From the NCBI GenBank assembly GCA_947471745.1, contig CANJKZ010000774.1, positions 930,001-994,000 of the forward strand: DNA of 64,000 bases, read 5' to 3'. Below the pieces are notes generated by a model that did not search any database, was not told where the DNA came from, and saw nothing but the letters and a program-made list of their open reading frames with translations. Positions 1-10,361 of the stretch are shown piece after piece (the stretch's first letter is position 1; every line of letters starts with the position of its first letter). The position numbers were made by a program, and so were the translations under genes. Origin of the DNA: Closterium sp. Naga37s-1. Lineage: Eukaryota; Streptophyta; Zygnematophyceae; Desmidiales; Closteriaceae.

Positions 1-716
1 CACACGGCCCCGTGTCCACTCCTCCTCCCCTCTCTCTCCTACGGAGGCGACCAAGGGCGTGGGGGGGAGAGGGGAGGTTCAGTATGGACGGATGGGTACT
101 GCCCAGCAAATCCTGCTTGCAGCTGTTCACAGCAGTGTTTGGGGTAGGTGCGCGGAAGGGCATGTGGGGGAGTGAGGGGAGGCTAGGGAGTGATGGAAGG
201 CTAGGGAGGATTAGGGTGTGCAGAGGTGGTTGTTGGCCCAGTTTGACGCAGCACACAGCCTTCCGTTCGCTCTCCACCGTTTGGTTTTGAATCACAACGG
301 GTAAATTACTCTTTCTACTGTAATTCGATAGTGTACAGTAGTAGAGCCCCACTGGAGGCCAGCTGTGGGGCGGAGGTGGGCCTGAGGGACGATCTTTGGA
401 GATGATTCGCCAACTAACTCATCGCCCTTCCGACCTGTAGATTACAGAGCAGAATTGGTGACGCTTGCATTTCTGGCCGCGTCGACTAGCCGCTATTATC
501 AAACAGCGATAACTCGAAGAATACACCAAGAGAAATGGAACTTGTGACGCTTGTCCCAATACAATGTAAATCAGGTTCTGTTTGTCCACTCCTTATTCAC
601 TGGAGTATTGACGAGCCAGAACCACATTGTCAATGCTTGTTAATTTACCGGAGGGGCACAGCACAACGCACCAGCGTCATATGAATGCACACAACAACCA
701 TAGAAGACTCACAATC
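1..716. other. Left-edge sequence without a supported gene
   Basis: I see no convincing coding region here. The open frames are short, low in complexity and lack splice or domain support. The last part, from about 640, is downstream of the minus-strand kinase stop and may include its 3' untranslated region. Confidence 0.4.
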
Positions 717-722
717 TAAATG

Positions 723-788
723 GCGCATGGTGGCAGCGTGCAAGGCGCATGGTGGCAGCGTGCAAGGCGCATGGTGGCAGCATGCAAG
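723..788. repeat. 22-bp tandem repeat, three copies
   Basis: Three direct copies of a 22-bp unit beginning gcgcatggtggcagcg occupy 723-744, 745-766 and 767-788. The third differs by one base. It lies about 90 bp beyond the kinase stop codon, so it may fall in that gene's 3' untranslated region. Confidence 0.85.
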
Positions 789-879
789 GCGCCGCACACG
801 AGTCAGCATGCGACTCTGGAAGTCACACACGAGGACCCCTTCTGTCATCTCCCCAGCACCGCAACCATCACAGCATGTT

Positions 880-3800
880 TCAAGGCGTGCACTCGCTGAG
901 CAGAAACTCCCTGTACAGACACTCTCCGTGCACCGATGTGCCCTTCCCATTCATTCCACCCACCCCACCACCTCCCTGCACTCCCCCTTTCGTCGGGCCC
1001 CAGAACCCCCCCTTCCCCTTCCCCCTCCCCCACCCCCTGGAACCGCCATTGCGTGCAGCGGGGCTGGACTCATCCCCAGCAGCGCCACCCATGGCGGCCA
1101 GATCCACACACGACTGCACGCGCTGGCAGCTCAACATGCCCACTCCACCCGGTAACCCACCGCGATCCGCATGACCCGACCCAGCACTACTAGCAGCAGG
1201 CAGTGTGGCGGCACCATTGCTTGCACCGCCCCCCACCGCCCCTCGCCCCTGCTGCCGTGCACCTGACTGGGGCGAGATACCCAGGGCCAGGGAGCTCTTC
1301 CTTTGGCCAACGGGTGACTGCCACGTCATCCCAGCACCACCCACACTGGCACGGGCGTTGAGTCGTCGTGCCCAGCCACCAGCATTGTCGCTGTGCGTGC
1401 TGGCGGATGGTGAGCGCGGAGACAGCGGCCCTCTCATGGCCAGCGGGGCTGCACTGCGGGCGCCCATGGCACCCATGGCACCCACCACATCGCCATCTGC
1501 ACCGGGACTTGATATGTCCTCCTCCTCGCCCTCACCCTCCTCCCCACCCGTCCTCAGCAGCCCCAGGCGCCTCGCCATGCGGAAGCTTCCTCGCAGGCTG
1601 CCCCCGGGGCTGCGCGCGCCTGCAACTGCCGGGCTGGGTGCCCCGCTGCCATGCATCATGCTGAAGAAGCGCCGCGACCCGTGCTCGCTGCCCCCCCCCC
1701 CGCCCTCCTTCCGCGCCCCGCTGCCCGCCTCGTCCTCTTCCCCGCCCCCCAAGAGGCCAAAGAATCGCCGTGAGCCGTGCTGGCTGCTGCTGCCCTCCTG
1801 CTGCTCGCCCTCCCTCGCTCTCATCGCACTGAAGAAGCGCCGCGACCCATGAAGACTGCCGCCGTGCACACTGCCGCCGCTCTCTCCTTCCTTCTCCCCC
1901 TCGCCTCCCCTCATGAGCCCTAAGAACCGCCGCGATCCACGATGGCTGCCCCCTGCCTCCACGCTCTTACCCCCGCTCTCTGGACTAACCATCTTCGCCT
2001 TCCCCTTCCCCTCCCTCCTCCCTCCTCTACCTGCACCACCCCGTGTGGCAGCAGCAGCAGCAGCATGGGCAGTGGCGTGGTGGGGGTGGTGGGGGTGGTG
2101 GGGGTGGTGGTCGTCAGGGTGGTGGTGGAGGCGGTGCATGTCGTGGTGGCGTGTGACGAGAGCAGAGAAGTCAAGCAGGTCAAACAGAGGCACGGGGGGG
2201 ATGGCATGGGAGGACGACGAGGGAGGCAGGACCGTGGGTGGGTGAGTGAGAGAGGTGTTCGTTGCTCCCTGCTGCTGCTGCTGCTCCTGGTGCTGCTTCT
2301 CCAGTGCAGCAGCGATCCCTGAGCCACCTCGCACGCGCTCCTCCCTCTCCCTTTCCCTGCCGGCTGCGCTGCTACCAGCAGCGCCAAAACCGCTCTGCAT
2401 CGCTCCTGCCTGCAGAGTCACAGTGGGAGGCACGTGAGCCAGCATGCTGTGCGGCATGACGCTGCTGTGCACGCCCGTGAGCTGCTGTGACAGCCGCTGG
2501 TGGCCCAGGGCGTCTAGACTCGCCAGCAGTGCTGGTAGAGACAGCATGGCTGAAGGGGGGTGCTGCTGTTGCTGCTGGTTTTTTACTTGGTGCTCGCTTT
2601 GCCCCTCCACAGTCACACCTGCTTCACTCACAACCTCTAAAGAAGTGCCCGGTGCTGACGTGGCACTCGCCAGCTGGCGCACGAGCTGGCGGAACTCTGA
2701 CTCGCTGAGCTCCAGCGACAGCAAGGCAACGCACGCGCGCTGCAGCTTCCTGGTAGCTGCGTACATGCGGAAGCCTCGCAGCGACCCCTCCAGCTGCACG
2801 CCTCCCCTCACACGCCCCTCTGCCGCCGCCCCTCCCTGTGTTGGCCCCTTCCATAACAACCCTTCGTCCTCTTGCCCCACCCGCCTTGCTGCCACCTCCC
2901 CTTCCCTCTCCCCTCTCTCCTCGTCCCTTGCGTTCCTCGCCCCGTCCTCCTCTTCCCCCTTGCCCATCCACTTCTCCTGCATCTCTGCCACAGCCCCCCT
3001 CGCCCTCGCATCTGTGTGCTCCTCCCCTGCGCTCGCCCCAGGCGCCACCACAGCAGGCGGGGCCCACTTCCCTGCAGCAGCCCCTGTCACGGCCACGGCC
3101 CCTGCAGCATGGCGTGCAACGGCCCCTGCAGCGACCTCTGTCGTGCCATGTGCAGCGTGGCCGGCCAGCCACGGGAGGAGCAGAGCCTGTGCGGCCGAGG
3201 GGCGCAGGCAGGGGTCGGGCTCCAACAGGGCCTGCAGGAATGACCGCGCTGCTGGCGAGGTTTCCGGGGGTAATGTTGGAACTATCCCTTTCTGACGGGG
3301 GGTGGATTGGGAAATGAGAAGGAGGTGGTGTGGGGATAATCTGGGAGGTGCTTAACGTGGCAGTGAAAGTGCGGTGCAGGTGATGGAGTGAGTTAAGGTC
3401 CCCACAAAGCAAATGCGATGATCAAGCGACACCCCGGCAAGCGCGGTGCTTGTCCCACAACAGCCTTGCATGCTGGGTAGCCATGCATGCTGGGTTCAGC
3501 TGAAGGAGGCTGCATGGAATGCACATGCGGAAGCAGAAGCTCTCCACCATACATGCCAGTGCGCACAAGACTCCCTCCCACCCACCCACACCTCATCTGC
3601 CCACTGGCCCCCCACATGCCAAGCCCCTCTCCATGCACGCCCCTCAGTGCCACCCCCTCCCATGCGCGCCCCTCAGTGCCACCCCCTCCCATGCGCGCCC
3701 CTCAGTGCCACCCCCTCCCATGCGCGCCCCTCAGTGCCACCCCCTCCCATGCGCGCCCCTCAGTGCCACCCCCTCCCATTCGCGCCCCTCAGTGCCACCC

Positions 3801-6519
3801 CCTCCCATGCGCGCCCCTCACCTGCATAGCCTGCCACGTGGCATTTGAGGCCACGGTGGCGCGAGTGAGTCCACTGGGGGGCGGCCCTGTGAGCAGCACG
3901 GCCACCACAGCCCCCGCACTCCACACGTCCGCCTGCGGGCCGTACGCGTGCCGCCACACCTCAGGCGCCACATAGAACGCCGTGCCCATGAAGTCCCGAA
4001 GCACCACCCCGCCCTCTCCTCCCGGCAACACGCCCTCGCCATGCTGCACCAAGCTCTCTGGGCTCCCCGCACGCTGCTCTGCCTCTCTCTCCGCAGCACC
4101 CAGCACTGTCTCCCCTGTGATGCTGCTGCTGCTGCTGATGGTGGTGCTGCTGTTGTTGGTGCTGTTGGTGGTGGCGGTGCTGGTGGTGGTGGTGGTGGGC
4201 GCGGGGTGGAAGAGAGCAGCACTGCCGAAGTCAACGAGCTTGATGGCGAGCGAGTGCGCGTCCGACAGCAGTATGTTCTCTGGCTTCTGACAGCGGGGGG
4301 ATGGGGGGAGGGGATGGGAGGCGAGGGCAGGTGGTGTGAGCACGAGTGGGGAGGAGGAGGTGTGGAGCTCACAGGCAAGCGCGATCATTGACTCCCCTGC
4401 ATCCCCCTCTTCCCTGCAATGTGCATGTGGGTCACCGCTCCGCCACTATGCTTCCCCCATCATCCCCCCATCAGCCCCCCATCAACCTGCCATCCACTTG
4501 ATCCATACAGACCATCTCGACACCGCCCCATCCCAGCCCAGCAACGAAGCGACCTGTCAGATGTGCCGCTATGTGTCAGCGCCCACTCGCCCCATCCCAT
4601 CATGCATGGCATCGCCGCCCCTGCCGCCCCAGCACGGCCCCCTGCCACCCCACCCCGCCTCCCTGCCTGCCCAGCCCGCCTCCCGGCAAGGCAGATGCTC
4701 ACCAGGTCGCGGTGGGTGACGCCCCTCGCATGGCACAGCGCCACCGCCTGCAGCAGCTGCCGCGCTGATGGCGGGCGGAAGGGCGGGCAGGGGGAGAGAG
4801 GGGAGCGGATGGGGAGAGGGGAGAGGAGGAGGAGGTTGAACACGGGGGAATATAAGGGAATGGGGGAGGGGAAGATGGGGATGGGGGACGGGGGAGGGGG
4901 GGAAGGGGGGGATGGATGAAAGACGAAACCGTAGCTTGAGTCAGAAAGTGGCAGTGCATGGCAACCCATGAACGCACCGATGTGAGCGGCATCAGCCTCG
5001 GTGAAGGAGGAGCGAGCAGCGAGCGCCATGAAGAGGTCGCCGCCCTTAGCCTTGTCCGTCACGATGTGCAGGTGCCGGCTGTCCTCGTGCGTGGCTAGCA
5101 GGCGGATGATGGGCGGTGAGACTGGTGCTGGTGCTGCCCACAGCTGCACGGGGAGAAGGGGGGGGAGGGAGAGAAGGGGGGAATCCTTGGGCTTTCTCAG
5201 TGACGAAGTGCAGGTGGCGGCTGTCCTCGTGCGTGGCCAGCAGGCGGATGATGGGCGGTGCTGGCGGTGCCCACAGCTGTCGGTGGGGAAGAATCGTTGG
5301 GGAGGGATGAGGTGCGATAGGGACGTGTGAGGGAGGAGATGAGAGGCAGGTGAGCGGGCGTGAAAGTGCAGTGGGGGAAAGGAGGTTGTAGATTAGAGGC
5401 TCGCCTTGGAGAAGGCGCACTTGGAGAGGGGGCACTTTGGGAGAGGGCAGTGAGCGAGGCAGCAGGGCAGCAAAGGAAGGAGGTGGAAGACGTGGCATGA
5501 ATGATGGAACCAGCAGCAGGTGGGTCGAAAGCGAAAAGACGGTGTGAAAGGAATGAGTGCAGGGAGCGTGGATGGGCGGAGAGCAGGTGGAAAGAGGGAT
5601 GAAGGAGGGGGGGGGCGGAGGCCTACCCGCTGCAGGGCTTCGATCTCGATGGTCTGATGGCAGCTCACATGGCAGCACAGGTGCGGCGCACGTGGAGCAC
5701 AGGTGAGGAGCAGGTAAGAGGGGAGGAGGGGCACAGGGGAAACGGAAGAAGCACGGGGGAGAGAAGGACGTAGTGAGTTGTTTGAGAAGGTGAGAGACGT
5801 CAGGAGTTAGAGGGAACAGCAAGGGTCAGCATTGAAAGAGTGGTTTGATGGGTGTGATGGGTGTGATGGGTGTGATGGGTGTAACGATGGGTGCGGTGGT
5901 GCGGTGGGCAGGAGGGAGCAGCACTGACGCGGCTGATGTAGGCAGGGCGAGCCGCCAGCACCTTCTTGGAGCATGCCTTCACTGCCACCACCGCCCCCGT
6001 TGCCCTCTCCACCGCCTCCCTGCTCCCCCGCATGCACACACACACGGGCGACGGGCGAGCGGTGGTGGTGGTGGCGAGCGAGGGGTGAGGGGCGAAAGGA
6101 GGGGGGGAGGGAGGGAAGGGAGGGGGAGGAGAGGGAAGAGGGAAAAGATGTGTTTTATGAAGGCATAGGAAGTGGCGAAGGGCACAGGGCCGGTGGGGAG
6201 TTGCAGCAGCGTGGGAAGCGAGGGGAAAAGGGAGAGCAGGCGGGGGTGAGTTGTCGTGCATGTGGTGGTGGGGAAAAGAGGGGGGCGTGCAGCGGAGCAA
6301 GCGGGGCCGCAGAGCGCACCTGACGGAGGCCACGCGGCCGCACCCCAGAGTGTTGCCCAGCAGCTTGTAGTGAGCTTCCAGGGAACCTTCCGGCCCCACC
6401 TTCGTCGCTGACGTCAGCATGGGTTCCTTGACGTGCTTGTGAGGGGGGAGCGATGATGACGTGGCGGCATGGAGTGACGAGGACGGCTCCACCGCCGTGC
6501 TGGACAGGCAGCAACCCAT
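880..6519 (-). CDS. N-myristoylated CDPK/CRK-like serine/threonine protein kinase with long low-complexity tail (7 exons)
   Basis: Coding exons on the minus strand are 6519-6320, 6019-5929, 5653-5627 (a 27-bp microexon), 5143-4978, 4764-4703, 4286-3822 and 3291-880. All junctions are GT-AG and in phase, giving 1,140 residues. The start is the ATG giving MGCCLSS, a typical myristoylation (Gly2) and palmitoylation (Cys3/Cys4) signal; the open frame upstream has only a non-ATG start. Kinase marks are the glycine loop GNTLGCGRVASV (about 55-66), VAVK with Lys81, Glu100 in EIEALQR, HRDL (179-182) plus KPEN, DFG (201-203) and YVAPE (ending at 291). The activation segment carries about 65 extra Thr/Ser/Gly-rich residues. 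After the C-lobe (about residue 375) a helix-like stretch containing FRMYAATRKLQRACVALL recalls the CDPK/CRK junction, but I see no EF-hands. The rest is disordered, with a His-rich run and repeated GSRRFF motifs. Expected role: membrane-attached Ser/Thr phosphorylation. The subfamily is inferred from motifs only. Confidence 0.87.
3639..3821. repeat. 29-bp minisatellite inside kinase intron 6
   Basis: Six near-perfect copies of a 29-bp unit (gcccctcagtgccacccc plus 11 more bases) start at 3639, 3668, 3697, 3726, 3755 and 3784. A partial seventh runs into the 5' splice site of kinase exon 6, whose last exonic base is 3822. The repeat therefore forms the first part of the intron on the coding strand. 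Confidence 0.9.
5186..5276 (-). other. Partial duplicate of kinase exon 4 (possible exon relic)
   Basis: This stretch repeats the first half of kinase exon 4. On the minus strand both read LWAxPAP, then PPIIRLLATHEDSRHLH and VTxKAxG. It starts behind its own plausible acceptor (ccgacag). Similarity stops in the middle of the exon and I see no obvious donor. It lies 42 bp upstream of the real exon 4 start. Inclusion of the interval by use of this acceptor would add 133 nt and shift the frame, so it looks like a duplication relic rather than an alternative exon. Confidence 0.75.
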
Positions 6520-7859
6520 GGCGACTGGCGATGACGATGGCGACGGCGATGCTGACGACGGCTGTGACAATAGCGGGGGGGCGGGTGCCGCGGTGAGCGT
6601 CGCGGCGTTCACCAACTGAGTTTTTTCTTGGCGCTAGCGCGCTTCGCTGACCGCTGCTGTGCGCAGACGCGGGTGGACGTGACCACGTGGAAGATGACCC
6701 GCGCCCCTCGCATTCACGCCGCGCGGATTGCCCTCACAGCACGTGACGGCGCGACGCGCGGGCGTGCGCATCGGCGCTGGTAGCGACCGGCGCGCTGAGG
6801 TCGGGGATGGCGAGCGGCGAGACCCGCTGCGCGTGTGTTCGAGCGGCGAGCTGTGGCGGTTTGAGTTGACTCAACACTCGTGTGCGCAGATTGCGGCGAG
6901 CTGTTGCCACACGAGTGCGTCTTCACGCGCCGAGCACGCCGCTGGAAAGACACAGCGTTCTCCCGGTGGGGTCTTCGTCGCCCGCATTCCCCGCCTCTCC
7001 CGCGTCAGTCAACTGGTCGTGCACTCGCTTGGTGCCGGCAGGAGTGGCGAGGTCAGGAGGTGACTACTGCATTGCGCTGCTGCACGCACTGCGTGGCACG
7101 CGACGCCTGCTGCTGAGAGCACCGCTCCGTAAGAAGTGGGAAGTGAAATGAGCACAAGAGTGACTGGACGGGTGCCAGCCCTGCATTGCTGGGAACAGGA
7201 GTGCAGTGGCATGGCATGGCATCACACTTATCGCCTTGTGGATCTGTGATGGCGCGTTTCAGAAACAGTGGTGGTGTGGTCAAGGAAATCGTGACGTGCA
7301 GGAGTCGTCGTGGCACGATTTCATTGAGTCGGAGCCACGTGCGGCTGACTCGAAAAGAATACGCGAATCGGAGCCCAGCCATGTGAACACCGTGCACGGA
7401 ATGCCGTCGGATATTTTAGTTACACAAGTGGTGGCACTGTAGCTAAGAAGGGAGGTGTAGTGATGGCAAAACGATTTACTTCTGTAACGAGTCTTGCGAA
7501 AGGAGGGGGGGAGGGAGCACCGATACGACCTCGACGAAATGTTTGCGCCCTGACTAGTAGCACCGGTTACCTTTTGTGAATTCGCCTTCGAAATTCCGTG
7601 ATTCGCAGGAGCCAGCACCCATCCCAGCTGTCACGAAAGAAACCCTATTTTTTCCAACACTCGTCGTAGACCCACGAAGTTGTGCAAAAGAAAAGCCACC
7701 ATAGAAAAGGGTGCAGGTTTACAAGGAGAGTGCCTCGCAGATTCCAATCCTCGTTTCTGCCTCGCCCGTCACGGTGTTGTTATGTTTGTTATGACACACT
7801 GAGAGTGCCACTATCGCGATCACTATCGCCGTCGCTATCGCCCTTCAGCGGTCGCCGCC
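6520..7859. promoter_or_regulatory. Divergent intergenic region between the kinase and TFIIE-beta genes
   Basis: The 1.34 kb between two divergent start codons must hold both promoters and both 5' untranslated regions. The 6520-7100 half is GC- and CpG-rich, while 7150-7860 is more balanced. I cannot point to a convincing TATA box. The TFIIE start has a strong context (gccgccATG). No coding region is supported here. Confidence 0.45.
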
Positions 7860-9592
7860 ATGCTCAAGGACAAGCGTGCCGCCTTCCTGCGGCAGCAGGA
7901 GCGCGTGCAGGCGCGCACCGTCGTTGACCATGCCGCCGCCACAGCCGCCAGGCGCCAAGCCGCCCCTTCCCCCGCCGCCGTTGCGCCGGCGAGCACCGCT
8001 GTCGCGGGGGAAGTTGCGGGGAGCGGAAAGGGCATTGCGGTGGGGTTTCAGGGGCTGCAGGCGGAGAACTGGCTGGCAGACGCGGGGAAGTACGAGGCGG
8101 TGCTGCGCGTGCGACAGCTGCCGCTGGGGCAGAAGATCAAGAAGGTCATCGACCTCCTCTTCCGGGTAAGCGCGCCGCCACGCCTGCCCCTCCTTCCCCT
8201 CCTTCCCCTCCCTCCACGCCCTCCCCCTCCTTCCCCTCCCTCCCCGCGCTCCTCCCTCCACGCGCTCCTCCCTCCACGCTCAATTCTCCTCACCCCCCCT
8301 CACGCTGTAAGGTACAGTTCAAAGCACCAGTGACTCACTGCACCCCCCTCCCCCGTGCCCTGCCCTCCGTCTCCCCCACACCCCGTGCGCTGCCTTCTCC
8401 CGCTTCCCCCGTGTGCTTGCACACACCAGGAGCGGCAGGGGCTGACGGCGGAGCAGGTGGAGGCGGTGACGATGGTGGACGTCACCACCAGCCGCGAGCT
8501 GCAGGCCAGCCTGCGCGCCAACCCCAAGGTCGCCGTGCATGGCAACACCTACATCTACAAGGTGCGTGTGCTCCCCCTGCTGGCCCCACGCCCTCTGCTG
8601 CCTTGCCTGTGCAGCCTGTCGCCTTTCTTTGCTGCGTTGCGGCGCCCCGCTGTTTCCGCCATTCCACACCCCCCCACTGCCCATCCGACCTTCCGCCAAC
8701 TCCCTCCATGCTTCCCCCATCGCACCCTCCCCGCCTCTCCCTCCCCATCTCTCCCCCGGCCTCATGGCAACGCATCCACCAGGCGAAGCACGAGCTGGCA
8801 GGGCGGGACGACCTGCTGAGGCTGATCCGCGAGCACAAGGACGGCATCCCCATGGGCGACGTGCGCGACTCCTACAGCGGCGTGGCAGCGCACGTGCAGG
8901 AGCTGCGGGCGTTGGGGCAGGCGTGGGTGCTGTTCAACGCGGACAGCGGCGACGAGGTGCTGTTCCCCAACGACCCGCGCATCGCCATCAAGGTGGACCC
9001 CGACATCCGCGCTCTCTTCCGCCGCATTGACCTGCCGCGCGACCTCACCGACCTTGAGAAGGAGCTGCAGCGCTGCGGCCAGAACCCCGCCATGCCCGCC
9101 GTGCGCCGCCTGCAGGCCCTCGAAGGCGCCATGACCGCGCAGGTAGGGGGTGGGGAGAGAGAGAGGGGAAGGGAAAAGGTGGGGGGTTGGGGGGTGTTTT
9201 GGGGGTGGTGCGTGGAGAAGGTTTGGTTTAGGGCTGTGTGGATGTGCAGGCATGAGGCAGTAGCATGCCGTGCCTGCTGTGCCTGCAGGCCTTGAAAGGG
9301 CGCTGGTCACAATGGTGAGAAGCGAGGTGGTTGAGGTGATTGGAGGAGGGAGCGGGGAAGTTGGGGGAATGCGGCATGGGAGATCTGCTTTCTAGAGCAC
9401 TGGCTGAAGGTAGTGCTGGTGTGGGGGGGTTGCATGTGTTGACTGTGCAAGTGAGAAGCCTCCTCCATATCACTGCCCTTGTTTACGCCCCTCCAGACAC
9501 AAAAGCCCAAGGCGAAGAGGAAGCGAGAGTCGAAGCGCACCAAGTACACCAACAACCATCTGCCAGAGCTCTTCGCCAGCACACCCATGTGA
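7860..9592 (+). CDS. GTF2E2: Transcription initiation factor IIE subunit beta (4 exons)
   Basis: Exons 7860-8165, 8430-8561, 8783-9142 and 9497-9592 join in phase 0 at GT-AG introns to give 297 residues, close to plant TFIIE-beta. The protein partners TFIIE-alpha in the RNA polymerase II pre-initiation complex and contacts promoter DNA through winged helices. The N-terminus (MLKDKRAAFLRQQERV) is basic and helical. The core runs from YEAVLRVRQLPLGQKIKKVI through exon 2 (ERQGLTAEQVEAV, NPKVAVHGNTYIYK) into exon 3 (GIPMGDVRDSYSGVAAHVQEL, VLFPNDPRIAIKVDP, DIRALFRRIDLP), matching the tandem winged-helix layout. The end is the hallmark KRKRESKRTKYTNNHLPELF, a basic stretch followed by a short acidic/hydrophobic tail. 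It shares its upstream region with the divergent kinase gene. No truncation is seen; identification rests on recognised family wording. Confidence 0.93.
9265..9325 (+). other. Degenerate echo of the TFIIE-beta exon 3 end inside intron 3
   Basis: The bases around tgcctgcaggccttgaaa, followed by a donor-like atggtgag, repeat the last 40 bases of exon 3 (reading LQALEGAMTAQ before gtaggg) with several differences. It lies about 125 bp after the true donor. It looks like a small decayed tandem duplication; use as an alternative donor is possible but unsupported. Confidence 0.5.
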
Positions 9593-10361
9593 TCGCCCTT
9601 GCTCTCGCCTGCTCACTTCGTTTGAATTCCGTTAGCCTCTTGGTATTGAAGCTTACCCTACTACCGTAGCCCAATGGCTTCATGGTGGGCCATTGTGTAG
9701 GCAATAGTCATGGCAGCTAAAGTGGCATGCCTAATCCGAGTGTTCCTCCCTTGTACATATCTCAGGAAAGTGTCTTCTATTATATTCATTTTTGTTCCAA
9801 GCCTGTTGGTACCGTAGTTGAGGTTCAGAGCATTGTGGTACTACTACAGGATGGCTAGCAGTTTCTGTGATAGGATTTGTGAGCTAACGCAAACAAAAAA
9901 ATATCAGAATCAGCCAAGCGTAACATGATAGTCCTCGCCCGTTACCCTACCACTTTCGCCACTTGAATCTCACTGACACACCAGCCACCTCGCCTTCGAG
10001 GGCTTTCCTGACAGGCGGGAACGATCTGCCACTTGGCAGCATGCATCGCACAGGTTTTCGCGGGCTAAGTTGGTGGTATGCCACGCCCTTGGTTCTGTTC
10101 TCAACCGTCCATGCCCGTGCCCGATTTCAGCAGGGTTGCATATGCCATGTCCCTCTCATTCCCTGCAAAGCCCCATCCATGTGTGGGTCACCTTCAAATC
10201 TGCAATTGCAGACAGACTGTCCTCTGCTCCCGAGTCCCGCTTCCCAACAAAATCGGTTTTCGTTTGTGTCCCATTGCGAATCCGTCAAGTCACCGATATC
10301 CTAGACACAACCTAGGTCGTTTTGACCAGGAATCTAGATCTCGAAGTGCTTAGCTCGGAAA
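9593..10361. other. TFIIE-beta 3' region and Ran upstream region
   Basis: No gene is supported in this 769-bp interval between two plus-strand genes. It must contain the 3' untranslated region of TFIIE-beta and the promoter and 5' untranslated region of Ran. AT-rich tracts at about 9,780-9,910 are the most likely place for transcript end signals. Confidence 0.45.

Noticed and set aside
685-1193. Plus-strand open frames opposite the kinase tail
   Set aside because: Antisense to a supported coding exon and low in complexity.
6520-6615. Upstream extension of the kinase start by 32 codons
   Set aside because: That frame opens with a non-ATG codon, and the internal ATG gives a classical myristoylation/palmitoylation signal.
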